64,000 nucleotides of DNA from Rhineura floridana (Eukaryota > Chordata > Lepidosauria > Squamata > Rhineuridae): NCBI RefSeq assembly GCF_030035675.1, contig NC_084482.1:77103120-77167119 (forward strand). Reading direction: 5' to 3'. The notes under the pieces are model-generated. The model was not told the DNA's origin and did no database searches. It saw only the letters and a program-made list of their open reading frames with translations. How positions within the stretch are numbered: position 1 is the first letter of the stretch; every line of letters begins with the position of its first letter. Shown here piece after piece: positions 22,568 to 33,427 of the stretch. Both the position numbers and the translations under genes were made by a program.

Positions 22568-23369
22568 TCAAGAATGAAGCCTTGGGATTATAATGGATAG
22601 CTCAATGAAGATGTTGATCTGGTGTGTGACAGCTGTGAAAAAGGCAAATTCTATGCTAGGGATCATTAGGAAAGGTACTGAAAATAAAACTGCCAATATC
22701 ATAAATGCCGTTGTATAAATCTATGGTGCATATGCATTTGGAATACTATGTACAGTTCTGGTTGCCTCACCTCAAAAAGGATATTGTAGAACTGGAAAAG
22801 ATTCAGAAAAGGGCAACCAAAATGATCAAGGGGATGGAGCGACTCCCCTATGAGGAAAGGTTGCAACATTTGGCACTTTAAGTTTAGAGAAAGGTGAGTA
22901 AGAGGTGACCTAATAGAAATGTATAAAATTATGCGTGGCGTGGATAAAGAAACCTTTTTCTCCCTCTCGCAGAATATTGGAACTTGTGGATATCCAATGA
23001 AGCTGAATGCTGGAAGATTCAGGACAGACAAAAGAAAGTACTTCACACAGCACATAGTTAAACGATGACATTTGCTCCCACAAGAGGCACTGATGGCCAC
23101 CAACTTGATGGCTTTAAAACATGATTTGACAAATTCATGGAAGAGAACGCTATCCATGGCTACTAGCCATGATAACAATGCTCTGCCTCCATAGTCAGAG
23201 GGGGTATGCTTCCAAATACCAGTTGATGGAAGCCATAGGATGGGAATTTTCTCTTGCACTCAGGTCCTGTTTGTGGGCTTCCTATAGGCAACTGGTTGGC
23301 CACTGTGAGAACAGGAAGCTGGACTAGATGGGCTATTGGTCTGATCTAGCAGGCTCTTCTTATGTTCTT

Positions 23370-24919
23370 AAAACCAGGATGTCAGGAAAGGGGCTTCTAA
23401 CTTCTCCCCTCCATGTTATTTTTCTACTAAAAATGACATAGAGACCCTGTTGCTTTTTGTCCTTAAAGGGAAAAGGTCTAGGTATTTGAGTCTTTCTCAC
23501 TGTGGGGCAGAAAGCAGTTGGCAGTGGGGCAGAATGGCATGAGGGGAAAGAGTTACAAACCTCCCCCCTCCAATGGTCTCCTGCTTCAGTTTCTCACCTC
23601 CAAAGCTGTGTTTTGTAAAACAAAAGAAGTCAGAGATAAGTTACAGTTTGGACCTGAAGCCTTTTTTCACAAAGTCCTCCAATGGAGAAACCTAAACTAT
23701 GTACTTTGCTAGAACAGCATTTTCTGGGATACAACACATTGGGTGTGTGTGGATGGAGTAGGCAGCAGGCATGGCTGTGAGAAAGACAAATGTGCACACA
23801 AGCTGCTGTTGGTTCAGTTACTGCTTAGCTCATCTTTTGTAGAGATAAACCCTTTGTCTTTTTCTAGAGTTCCACCTAACAAATGGAATTAGTGCGCAAT
23901 AAGGTGGGTTTTCTTTTTAAAAAATGCATAGCTGATACTGCTAGATAGTGCTGAGAATGCTGATGTGAAAGGAAAGAAACCCAGGCAAGTAATTAGTATG
24001 AATGATGTGCATCTGTTTTCATGCAGACTTACCTGGCTAATTCTAAGGAAATCATTCATCTATATTAAGCATTTACCTGAATTTGTCTCTGCTGAAGTTC
24101 TACTGCTGGAGGAATATATAGACAGTTTTGCTATGAAGTGCTAATTTCCCCTTACAACAAAATAATGCAATCCCTTTTCAGATCACAAGAAAAGGCAACA
24201 GTGCAGTATATCACGGTGTTCATATTATTACATAAACATCACACCATTTATCAACTGTTTATTTTCAGGGAAAACAACAATCAAATCTCAGATGTTAATT
24301 AACAAACTTTAACATCTTCCTTGATTTTTATTTCGTGCTGAATGAAGCTAGCAACTTTTGTGCTAACTTGAATTTAATGCAGTTTACAAGAACAAAGATA
24401 GGAAGTTTTGAAGTATGAACTATAACAACCTATGTCCATCATTTTTTCGGTTAAGCAATATCAGCCATGATGGTGGTTTCTGAATGTTTTACTATTCTGA
24501 AGGAGTGTCACAAAAAACTAATACTGAATTACAGAAGACCCACTAAAACAAATATTTTAATGAAACATCTTTAGAAATTTAGATGCAAAAGTACTATTTT
24601 TCGCAGAATTTATTATCATTTGACAAGGATTTTTGCAGGGATGCTAATAACAAACAACGTAACTTCATGGGAGTTTATACCTTTTCAAAGGTTCTGTCAA
24701 GTGTTATAATGAGCCGAAAGGGACAGAAAAGGGATGTGTGTGTGTGTGTGTGTGTGTGTACACCTACATGCGTATTAAAAACACCAACAAATAAAAATAT
24801 ATGGAAAAAGACATTCAATTGTACAGGGAAAAAATATCTGCCAGTTCTTACTGCACATTATCTTTCTGTAATTCAGGTTTCTTTCTTTTCCAACAAGAAG
24901 TGAAAAACTATGGCTTGGG
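23370..24919. other. Unassigned DNA with a (GT)n microsatellite
   Basis: No gene recognised. A (TG)n tract lies at ~24736-24759. The frames 24583-24903 and 24801-25133 run through this tract and have no recognisable domain. Confidence 0.45.
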
Positions 24920-25022
24920 TCTCACTAAAGCTGAAATCCTATGCATACTTACTTGGGAGCGAGCTGTATTGAACTTAGTGGGACTTGTGTCTGGGAAAAC
25001 TTGCAAAGGATTGAGCTGCATA
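24920..25022. repeat. Small 'aatcctatgca' repeat, degraded copy
   Basis: It begins 'gaaatcctatgcatacttac' and ends 'caaaggattgagctgc', with a central block like 'ttgaacttagtgggactt'. It resembles the better copies at 35545-35638 and 63918-64000. The family is a ~95-bp near-palindrome. Confidence 0.5.
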
Positions 25023-25594
25023 CCTAGCACTCTTCAGGCGTTCCCTGTCATGCGATTACCATTGCATGAGGGGGTGGGGAGAACAGGAGACGCTGCTTTA
25101 ACCCACCCCTCCCTTGCATCAGTATCCCCGTAGCACACTGCATGTTTGGGACTAGACTCCTGCCATGAGGAGCCTTTTCTACTCATCCAGGCTCCCCCAT
25201 GCAATTTAGAAGCCTGATCTTCCAATTGCCCAGGGACTGGGAGCCTACACAAGCAGAAGAGGCTCCCCACTACCATACCTCAACATGAGCGCTGTTGGAT
25301 TGGTACTGGTGATTTGATGGAGGGGTTGGAAGGGGCCAGAGATCACATTCCTGTGCTTGTTTTCACAGAATGGTAATTGTGTTGAGCAGAGGAACACCTG
25401 AAAAAGGACTCCTGCATCTGATCTGCACTATTTCAGATTGAAGGTGAAGCTCACTCAGACTCTCCCTCCCTGCCCAGTGGGACAGTCACATATTCCAGGA
25501 CCGTATCCTGAGAGAAGCCCACCCTCCAAATATCCTGATTTGTTTAGAAATAAACTATATATCACCATCCCCTTTTACTCAATGCAGGGCCGTT

Positions 25595-26080
25595 TAAAAA
25601 ATAAATAAATTATACCCCGCCTGTCACATGTGTCTCAAAGTGGCCTACAAAGAAAAATAAAGAAAACATGCAATGTAGAACGTGTAAAACAGTTTAAAAC
25701 ATCAGAAAATAAGAACATTAGAGGAGCATTCATGGTGCAAAGGCCTCCTGAAAGAGAAGTTTTAACTTGGCATCTAAAACTTAGCAGGGATGTCACCTGC
25801 TTAGTTTCTAGTGGGAGGGAATTCCATAGAGATTGGCCTGCTGCACTGAAGGCACAACTCTTCATTGACATGAGCTGTGCTTCTAGTCCATGGGGGACCA
25901 CTAAAAGTGCTCCCCCAGATGATCTCAATTATTGGTTTGGTCATACGGGACAAGGTGGTCCTTAAGGTATCCTGGGCCTAAGTTGCAAGTACATGTATCT
26001 TGAACCTGGCCCTGTAGCAAATAGGAAAGACTATGGGCAACCCATCAAAAACATGCTGCGTACCAATGTTGTATCTATAG
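25595..26080 (-). mobile_element. L2-clade LINE fragment, 3' end
   Basis: On the minus strand it encodes SCAFSAAGQSLWNSLPLETK and then a short linker. This corresponds to the FSVVAP.LWN.LP.E.R block that closes L2 ORF2 (compare 11170-11709). The LINE 3' tail with TAAA units lies at the left edge (~25598-25612). Extension to ~26080 is by its context and is less certain. Confidence 0.6.
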
Positions 26081-26965
26081 CCCTGAGCTTTTTTCACAAT
26101 CTGCAGTAATGGTGACATCAGAAAGGATCATTATTGATCATAAAACTATAAATTATGTTATGCACACATAACTGTAAGACAAGAGAAGAAACTGATTAGA
26201 AAATGTTTTCTGGATTGTGCTCTTTGAACTCTGAATCCTCAGCAAATTAATAATTGCAAATTAGATGCTTTTTCCTATTGGTTAGTTGGCTCCCAGGCCT
26301 GAGACTGGAGCAAATTCAGTCAAAACCGCAGTTGAATTTTGCAGAACTGGGGAATGTAAGGCAGGGGAAGATTGCTCAAGGGAATTGCTAATTCATTCCC
26401 TCACCACTTCCCAGAATTCACTGACATGTTACAACAAAATAAACATTAAAAAATGAAGTGTTGTCTTCTAATATGCTATTTTTTTAAAACAACAACAAAC
26501 ACTGATGTCTTCATTTTGTTAATTGGGCTTCTAGAAAATGGGAATGGAGTGGGAGGGGGCAGGGGAATGCATGAGTGGATTCTTTTCCTGATAGAAAAGG
26601 GAGGTGGGCTCAGTCTTCATGTTGAAAAATAACAGTTCCAAAGCATGTGTTTAGAGGCCATCTATCCCTGAGGTTTACATGCATGGGGAGGCAGAAGACT
26701 GCAGTTATTCACTGGTAAGGGAAATATATTGTGCACATGCTCAGAGGTATTTTTATTCTCATGTTCTAGGATTCATCTGCAATATTGCAGACAAGACTCC
26801 CCAGCTGAGCCCTGGTGAGGTTCTTGGTACAAATTAAACCAGGGGAGGGGGAGAACAGGAAAGAAGAAGAAAGTGTCAGTATTTTCAAAGTAAGAATCTA
26901 CAGATTGCTACTTTTCTAGAAAATTGGCCAGTTTGCCATCAATCACCCAGCAGAACTATTAATTC
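26081..26965. other. Unassigned DNA, nothing recognised
   Basis: No gene or repeat recognised. Confidence 0.4.
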
Positions 26966-26969
26966 ATCT

Positions 26970-27433
26970 AAGACGTCGACTCAGCAATTACTCCCTCCCC
27001 CCCAGCTTAAGTAAGGTTGGGCGGGTACCCTACTTGCGTGTGCTAACTGTCACTGCTGGGAGGACATGCGCAGGTGAAGGTTCCACCTCAACTGTGCCTG
27101 TTGAATATCCCACCACATTCTCCTCCTGGTGCAAGGCAAAGGCGGAGCCTCTGTCACCATCCTGTCTTCCCCCTCAGAGGGAGGAGGGCTGCCTGAGGGT
27201 GACTTGGGCAGAGGAAGAGGGGAAGTGTCAGGCTGGCAAACAACTGCTGGTCAGGTTGACTCTCCACAGGGATATCTGGAGCAGCTGTGGTTGAACTGTC
27301 AAAGTCCAGAGCTGGGGCACCTTCTGAGTCCCACTCCCCACTCTGCCCTTCACCGGCTTGACCATCTCACTCTGTCCTCCTCCTCTTCCACTTTGTTCTT
27401 GTCAGTCCACCCCCTTCCAGCAGGTCTCACAAC
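26970..27433 (-). repeat. LTR-like interspersed repeat, inverted partner of 61802-62235
   Basis: The reverse complement aligns with 61802-62235 over its whole length, including 'ttcaacaggcacagttgagg', 'agtcaacctgacc' and 'ttacttaagc'. The shared unit is ~430-460 bp, starts TGAG and contains a TATA-like 'acttaag' near its other end, which is LTR-like. Both copies are old and non-functional. The class is inferred. Confidence 0.5.
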
Positions 27434-27439
27434 ACCCTG

Positions 27440-27881
27440 GGCCTGTCGTGCCATAATCCAACACCCTTCCATACAGGCAGCATGGGGCCAGTAAGCCCGC
27501 CTACGCACCCCACCTACCTCTCGTGTCGTGGAATGATGTGTGCACAGAGCACACATGCCTGCCATCAATCAAGATGGTGACAGGGGTGTCAGTCCCTTAG
27601 GGAAGGCCCCGCTGCCATCTTGGGTAATAGCAGACATGCGTGCATAGCATCCACAGTATTCACACTGACAGGATAGGTAGGGTGGGTGGGCGCACTTATT
27701 GAAGCCCGCACTGCCAGTATTGGGGTGTGTGTGCCTCGGAACTCCCTCTCTGTGATCCATGGCAGGGTTAGGTTGCAGGATCCGACACTGCAACGGATCA
27801 TGGAACAGGAGCTCTACCCTCCCACCCTAAGGAGGGGCCTCGGCCAGGGCCCAACCTGGCCATCCTCTGGCGCTGGCTCTG
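27440..27881. mobile_element. hAT-type foldback MITE, second family member
   Basis: The right end, read on the minus strand, starts CAGAGCCAGCGCC and continues 'gccaggttgggccctggccg'. This matches the left end of the 1426-1939 element. The interior shares 'gccatcaatcaagatgg' and 'gtcagtccctta'. The left boundary is uncertain and no target duplication could be fixed. Confidence 0.6.
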
Positions 27882-28624
27882 ATACATTCTGTGAGTCATT
27901 TAGGGAAGTCAAGAAGGGTCAGAAATAAAGTTGACCAATCAAAACATAAAATAAACTTGAGAAATTCCTGATGGACTTTCTCAAACTAATTAGCCATTCC
28001 CCTTTTATGTATGCCATTAGTTATCTGTGGCTCTTGAATAGACGTTTGACAAATTTTATTAAACATTCAATGAACTGACAGTCGGTATAATCAGAGACAA
28101 TGATGTGCCATTCTGAAAATGGACTCTGCTAAAGCCAGGGTGCAGGGAGGATTGCATCCTGAGTAGCTGTATGTGCTGGGTACTTCCAAGAGAGATCCCA
28201 TGCAATTTATCATTTATTAATGTCTGCTTGTTCCAGTGCGCTGCTAACGTGAGCTTTGACTGGCCTGAGCCAACAGAGGAACTGATTGTCCTTAGTTGCA
28301 CAACATGTTTTGCCAATTGCATATTCATTTCATAATCCATGGAACTGAAGTTTTTCTTTGCATTAATTATCTCATCACTTTAACACTGTGCTATGGAACC
28401 ATTCTGGGATCTGTCAGATAAGAGAGGGCAATTTGAACTAGTAGCCTCCAACATCACTTTATTTATAGGTGTTAAAGCAGGCTTCATTTCGTAACAGTTC
28501 ATAACCTTCATTTCATAATAGTTACAAACGACATTCAGATTGGTGTAATATGAATTTTGGAGCACTATTTAACATCAGCAGTTTTACATATGGTCTACTT
28601 CTGCAGACAGATAGATCCAGAACA
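27882..28624. other. Unassigned DNA, nothing recognised
   Basis: No gene or repeat recognised. Confidence 0.4.
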
Positions 28625-29345
28625 ATGCAGTATCTACATAAGAGGAGCCTTCAGGATCAATGCAACAGTCATCTAGTCCAACATCCTGTTTGCCACAGCT
28701 GCCAACTAGATGCCTCTGGGAAGCCCATAAAGAGGATGTAAAGGCAGTAGGCCACTCCTGTTATTGCTCCCAGCAGCTAGTATTCCATGTCATACTGCCT
28801 CTGAACCTGGAGGCTGCATTGCCATCACATCTAGCAGCCACTGATAATGCCTAATCTTCCATGCAATTGTCTGACCCTTTTAAAAGCCATCTAACGTAAC
28901 AGACCATTACCACATCTTGTGACAGCAAATTCTGTAAATTAAGTGTGCATGGCCTTCCCTCTGCCATACGTGAAGCAGCAACCATCAGCTGCTTCGGACG
29001 TCTTGTAAAGACAAACCTTTTTACCTAGGCTTTCCCTGACCCATAAGACTAGACCATGCTTTATGGGCTTGAATCCCCTGAATTGTTTTATTTGCTTTTA
29101 TATGCTTTTAAAATATATATATATACTTGTTTTAGACTGTATTTTTGTTTTAATGATAGCGTCTGTTTTTTATGTTGCATACATCTCAGATATTTTAAAG
29201 ATATTAAGTGGTTTATAAATGCTTTTCAATAAATAAAATGAAGAAATACTTCCATGGGTTTGTCCTGAATTTTCTGTCAATCAATTTCATTGGGTAATCC
29301 CAAGTTCTAGTATCGTGAGGGATGCTCTTTCCTTTGCTATGCTTT
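28625..29345 (-). mobile_element. CR1-clade LINE 3' end, split by an L2 fragment
   Basis: On the minus strand this matches the last ~400 bp of the CR1 at 31040-33427. Its own 3' tip is at the left ('acataagaggagccttcagg' with 'atca'). Homology runs to ~28970, stops at 'aattaagtgtgcat', and resumes at ~29240 with 'aagaaatacttcc' and 'gttctagtatcgtgagg'. The gap is filled by the L2 3' end at 28972-29240. Confidence 0.75.
28972..29240 (+). mobile_element. L2-type LINE 3' end nested in CR1
   Basis: It contains a degraded ORF2 C-terminus ('cttgtaaagacaaacctttt' with 'tacctaggctttcc') and a T-rich 3' UTR. The end is 'ttataaatgc...caataaataaaatg'. It lies exactly in the gap of the CR1 alignment, so it inserted after the CR1. 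Confidence 0.65.
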
Positions 29346-30021
29346 CAGACAGATCATAAGGAAGGATAGATATATGATCATGTATCTTCTTTGGCCTTGG
29401 TCCTCCATTCCCTGATTTCTTCTCCCTCTCTAGCTTTCCACTTTCCACCACTACTTCCCTTCTCCTGCTTCCCCATATGCTCAAGCATCACCACACGAAC
29501 ATGCTTGGCTAGCCACCGCCTAATCTCTCTCTCCAGGTCTTTCTTCCTCCCCCTCCCTTCTAGGAAAAGCCTTAAGTAATTTACCTTGCAATTTGCCTTC
29601 TTTAATTCTGCCAATAAAACCACCTCCTTCTGGGCCAGTTGTACTGGACCAATAGCAGCCTGGCAGTCCTCTGGCAGAATAGGAAAAGTGCTGCAGAGGA
29701 AATCTGTTCCTTTAGTACTAAAGAATTCAGCCCAAGCATTCATGTGCCAGAGCAGCTTATTCCATGAACATGGAAATGTAGATTTCAGGCACATACAGAG
29801 ATGCAAGTCCCAAGCAAGTGAGGTAACAGGGAGGGCTCTTTTTTACAGTGCTAATAAGTGGCCAACCAAAAACTTTGAACTGAAGTCTCTTAAGTGAATT
29901 TTATTCTGCAAGTCTCTTCTGTAGAACATAGAATTAGGAAATTTAAACAAAGTTCAGCTCTCTTGCCAAGTGCAATTCTTATGTCACTGAAGGCAAACAT
30001 TCAAAACAAGACAAGTTCTTA
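29346..30021. other. Unassigned DNA with a 142-codon open frame of unknown origin
   Basis: The minus-strand frame 29378-29806 encodes a Lys/Glu-rich stretch (KKDLEREIRRWLAKHVRV). It vaguely resembles nucleic-acid-binding ORFs of retroelements, but I cannot place it. No splice-site or conservation argument supports a host exon. Confidence 0.3.
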
Positions 30022-31040
30022 ACACTGTGAATTGTTTGCAAGGCACTTTGAGGATAAAGTTGCTTGCCTCTGTAGCAATCTTGATGCCCCATCCACATCT
30101 ACTATAATCCCCAGTGAGATGTCCAGTGCAACATATGCTGCAACTTCTTGGGAACAGTTTCAGTCGATGCGGTCTGATGATGTGGACGAGGTGCTTGTGA
30201 TGATGCGGCCGGCAACGTGTCCTCTTAACCTATGCCTTTCTTAGCTTATTAAAGCTTGTTGAGGAGGGTTGACTGAGTGGATCCATGGTGTGGTCAACAC
30301 ATCATTGTGGGAGGGAGTGGTTTCAGCTGCCTTGAAAGAGATGGTGATCTGACCCCTCCTGAAAAAGCCCACCCTGAACCTATTGGTTTGCTACAACTAC
30401 TGCCCAGTCGCAAATACCCCTTTTTTAGGGAAGGTGATTGAGAGGGTTGTGGCACAGCAATTGCATGTACTCTTGGATGAAACAGATTAACTTGACCCAT
30501 TCCAGTCTTGGTTCAGGTGTGGTTATGGGACTGAATTGGCCTTGGTTGCCCTGATGGATGACCTTTATCAAGGGAAAGATAGGGGAAATGTGACCCTGTT
30601 ATTCTTACTTGATCTCTCAACAGCTTTTGATACCATTGACCATGGTACCCTTCTGGGCCAACTTGGAGAGATGGATATTGGAGGCACTGTTTTAGAGTGG
30701 TTCCAATCCTATCTGCAGGGTCGTTTTCAGATAATAGCATTGGATGATTGTCTTTTGGCCCCCTCGTAGTTGTGCTGTAGGGTGCTGCTGAGTACCATCT
30801 TGTCCCCCATGCTGTTTAACATCTATATGAAGCCTTTGGGAGCTGTCATCAGGAGATTTGGGGTGAGGTGTCAGCAGTACACTGATGATACCCAGCTCTG
30901 TTTCTTTGTAACATCTGAATCGGGAGAGGCCATGTAAGCCCTGGACTGCTGCCTGGACTCAGTGGGGGGCTGGATGAGGGCCAATAAACTGAGTCTGAAT
31001 CCTAGCAAGATGGAGGCACTGTGGGTTGGTGGTTTCCGAT

Positions 31041-33249
31041 TGGGAGCAGTGACCACAGTGCTATTAAATTAAACATACATGTAACTGGCCAATTGCCAAG
31101 AAAATCCAACACGGTCACATTTGACTTCAAAAGAGGAAACTTCACAAAAATGAGGGGATTGGTAAAAAGAAAGCTGAAAAACAAAGTCCAGAGGGTCACA
31201 TCACTCGAAAATGCTTGGAAGTTGTTTAAAAACACTATATTAGAAGCTCAACTGGAGTGCATACCGCAGATCAGAAAAGGTACCGCCAGGGCCAAGAAGA
31301 TGCCAGCATGGTTAACGAGCAAAGTCAAGGAAGCTCTTAGAGGCAAAAAGTCTTCCTTCAAAAAATGGAAGTCTTGTCCAAATGAAGAAAATAAAAAAGA
31401 ACACAAACTCTGGCAAAAGAAATGCAAGAAGACAATAAGGGATGCTAAAAAAGAATTTGAGGAGCACATTGCTAAGAACATAAAAACCAACAACAAAAAA
31501 TTCTATAAATACATTCAAAGCAGGAGACCATCTAGGGAGACAATTGGACCCTTGGATGATAAGGGAGTCAAAGGTGTACTAAAGAACGATAAGGAGATTG
31601 CAGAGAAGCTAAATGAATTCTTTGCATCTGTCTTCACAGTGGAAGATATAGGGCAGATCTCTGAACCTGAACTAACATTTGCAGGAAGGGATTCTGAGGA
31701 ACTGAGACAAATAGTGGTAACGAGAGAGGAAGTTCTAAGCTTAATGGACAATATAAAAACTGACAAATCACCGGGCCCGGATGGCATCCACCCAAGAGTT
31801 CTCAAAGAACTCAAAGGTGAAATTGCTGATCTGCTAACTAAAATATGTAACTTGTCCCTTGGGTCCTCCTCCGTGCCTGAGGACTGGAAAGTGGCAAATG
31901 TAATGCCAATCTTCAAAAAGGGATCCAGAGGGGATCCCGGAAATTACAGGCCAGTTAGCTTAACTTCTGTCCCTGGAAAACTGGTAGAAAGTATGATTAA
32001 AGCTAGATTAACTAAGCACATAGAAGAACAAGCCTTGCTGAAGCAGAGCCAGCATGGCTTCTGCAAGGGAAAGTCCTGTCTCAGTAACCTATTAGAATTC
32101 TTTGAGAGTGTCAGCAAGCATATAGATAGAGGTGATCCAGTGGACATAGTGTACTTAGACTTTCAAAAAGCGTTTGACAAGGTACCTCACCAAAAGCTTC
32201 TGAGGAAGCTTAGCAGTCATGGAATAAGAGGAGAGGTCCTCTTGTGGATAAGAAATTGGTTACGAAGCAGAAAGCAGAGAGTAGGAATAAACGGACAGTT
32301 CTCCCAATGGAGGGCTGTAGAAAGTGGAGTCCCTCAAGGATCGGTATTGGGACCTGTACTTTTCAACTTGTTCATTAATGACCTAGAATTAGGAGTGAGC
32401 AGTGAAGTGGCCAAGTTTGCTGATGACACTAAATTGTTCAGGGTTGTTAAAACAAAAAGGGATTGCGAAGAGCTCCAAAAAGACCTCTCCAAACTGAGTG
32501 AATGGGCAGAAAAATGGCAAATGCAATTCAATATAAACAAGTGTAAAATTATGCATATTGGAGCAAAAAATCTTAATTTCACATATACGCTCATGGGGTC
32601 TGAACTGGCGGTGACCGACCAGGAGAGAGACCTTGGGGTTGTAGTGGACAGCACGATGAAAATGTCGATCCAGTGTGCGGCAGCTGTGAAAAAGGCAAAT
32701 TCCATGCTAGCGATAATTAGGAAAGGTATTGAAAATAAAACAGCCGATATCATAATGCCGTTGTATAAATCTATGGTGCGGCCGCATTTGGAATACTGTG
32801 TACAGTTCTGGTCGCCTCATCTCAAAAAGGATATTCTAGAGTTGGAAAAGGTTCAGAAGAGGGCAACCAGAATGATCAAGGGGATGGAGCGACTCCCTTA
32901 CGAGGAAAGGTTGCAGCATTTGGGGCTTTTTAGTTAAGAGAAAAGGCGGGTCAGAGGAGACATGATAGAAGTGTATAAAATTATGCATGGCATTGAGAAA
33001 GTGGATAGAGAAAAGTTCTTCTCCCTCTCTCATAATACTAGAACTCGTGGACATTCAAAGAAGCTGAATGTTGGAAGATTCAGGACAGACAAAAGGAAGT
33101 ACTTCTTTACTCAGCGCATAGTTAAACTATGGAATTTGCTCCCACAAGATGCAGTAATGGCCACCAGCTTGGACGGCTTTAAAAGAAGATTAGACAAATT
33201 CATGGAGGACATGGCTACTAGCCATGATGGCTGTGCTCTGCCACCCTAG
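31041..33249 (+). pseudogene. CR1 ORF2: endonuclease tail and complete reverse transcriptase, one stop
   Basis: In one frame from GSSDHSAIKLNI (end of the APE-type endonuclease), the protein proceeds through KSPGPDGIHPRVLKEL, NYRPVSLTSVPGKLVESMI, QHGFCKGKSCLSNLLEF and YLDFQKAFDKVPHQ. It continues with ESGVPQGSVLGPVLFN and KFADDTKLF (FADD codons 32416-32427). The C-terminal ATRMIKGMERLPYEERLQHL and YKIMHGI..V..EKFF regions follow. The only break is a TAA at 32935-32937. The frame continues without a shift to a TAG at 33247-33249, giving ~735 codons. A single T-to-A change in a Leu codon would explain the stop. The open frame leads in through 20 bp of L2 sequence, which is not part of the protein. 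Confidence 0.9.
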
Positions 33250-33411
33250 TCAGAGGCAGCATGCTTCTGAAAACCAGTTGCCGGAAGCCTCAGGAGGGGA
33301 GAGTGTTCTTGCACTCGGGTCCTGCTTGCGGGCTTCCCCCACGCACCTGGTTGGCCACTGTGAGAACAGGATGCTGGACTAGATGGGCCACTGGCCTGAT
33401 CCAGCAGGTTC

Positions 33412-33427
33412 TTCTTATGTTCTTATG
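33412..33427 (+). repeat. CR1 terminal octamer repeat
   Basis: Two copies of TTCTTATG end the element directly at the L2 junction. The same 3' motif ends the CR1 at 23369. Confidence 0.8.

Larger units (their letters stand above)
20975..23369 (+). mobile_element. CR1-clade LINE, internally deleted, with a nested DNA transposon
   Basis: The left part (20985-21330) encodes a degraded LYRRDGLQLN segment, the expected C-terminus of a CR1 ORF1 esterase. A YKCLYTNA segment follows, the expected start of the ORF2 endonuclease. It then jumps at ~21345 straight to the reverse transcriptase, so most of the endonuclease is deleted. The RT region runs to ~21920, is split by a DNA transposon (21921-22567), and resumes. 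The 3' end reads 'ctgatctagcaggctcttct' with 'tatgttctta' at 23369, matching the CR1 at 31040-33427. Confidence 0.82.
31040..33427 (+). mobile_element. CR1-clade LINE, 5'-truncated, near-intact, inserted in L2 copy A
   Basis: It starts at the SDH box of the endonuclease, carries the whole reverse transcriptase and 3' UTR, and ends with two TTCTTATG units (33412-33427). Eight-base terminal repeats in place of poly(A) are a CR1 trait. The L2 sequence stops at 31039 and resumes at 33428. Compared with copy B, 16 bp of L2 (equivalent to 37009-37024) are missing at the junction and there is no clear target duplication. That fits the weak or absent duplications of CR1 insertions. Confidence 0.88.

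Noticed and set aside
22699-23259. 186-codon minus-strand open frame
   Set aside because: It is antisense to the CR1 3' coding region.
29378-29806. 142-codon minus-strand frame, Lys/Glu-rich, as a possible gene
   Set aside because: I could not match it to a family. A weak likeness to retroelement nucleic-acid-binding ORFs is not enough to call it.
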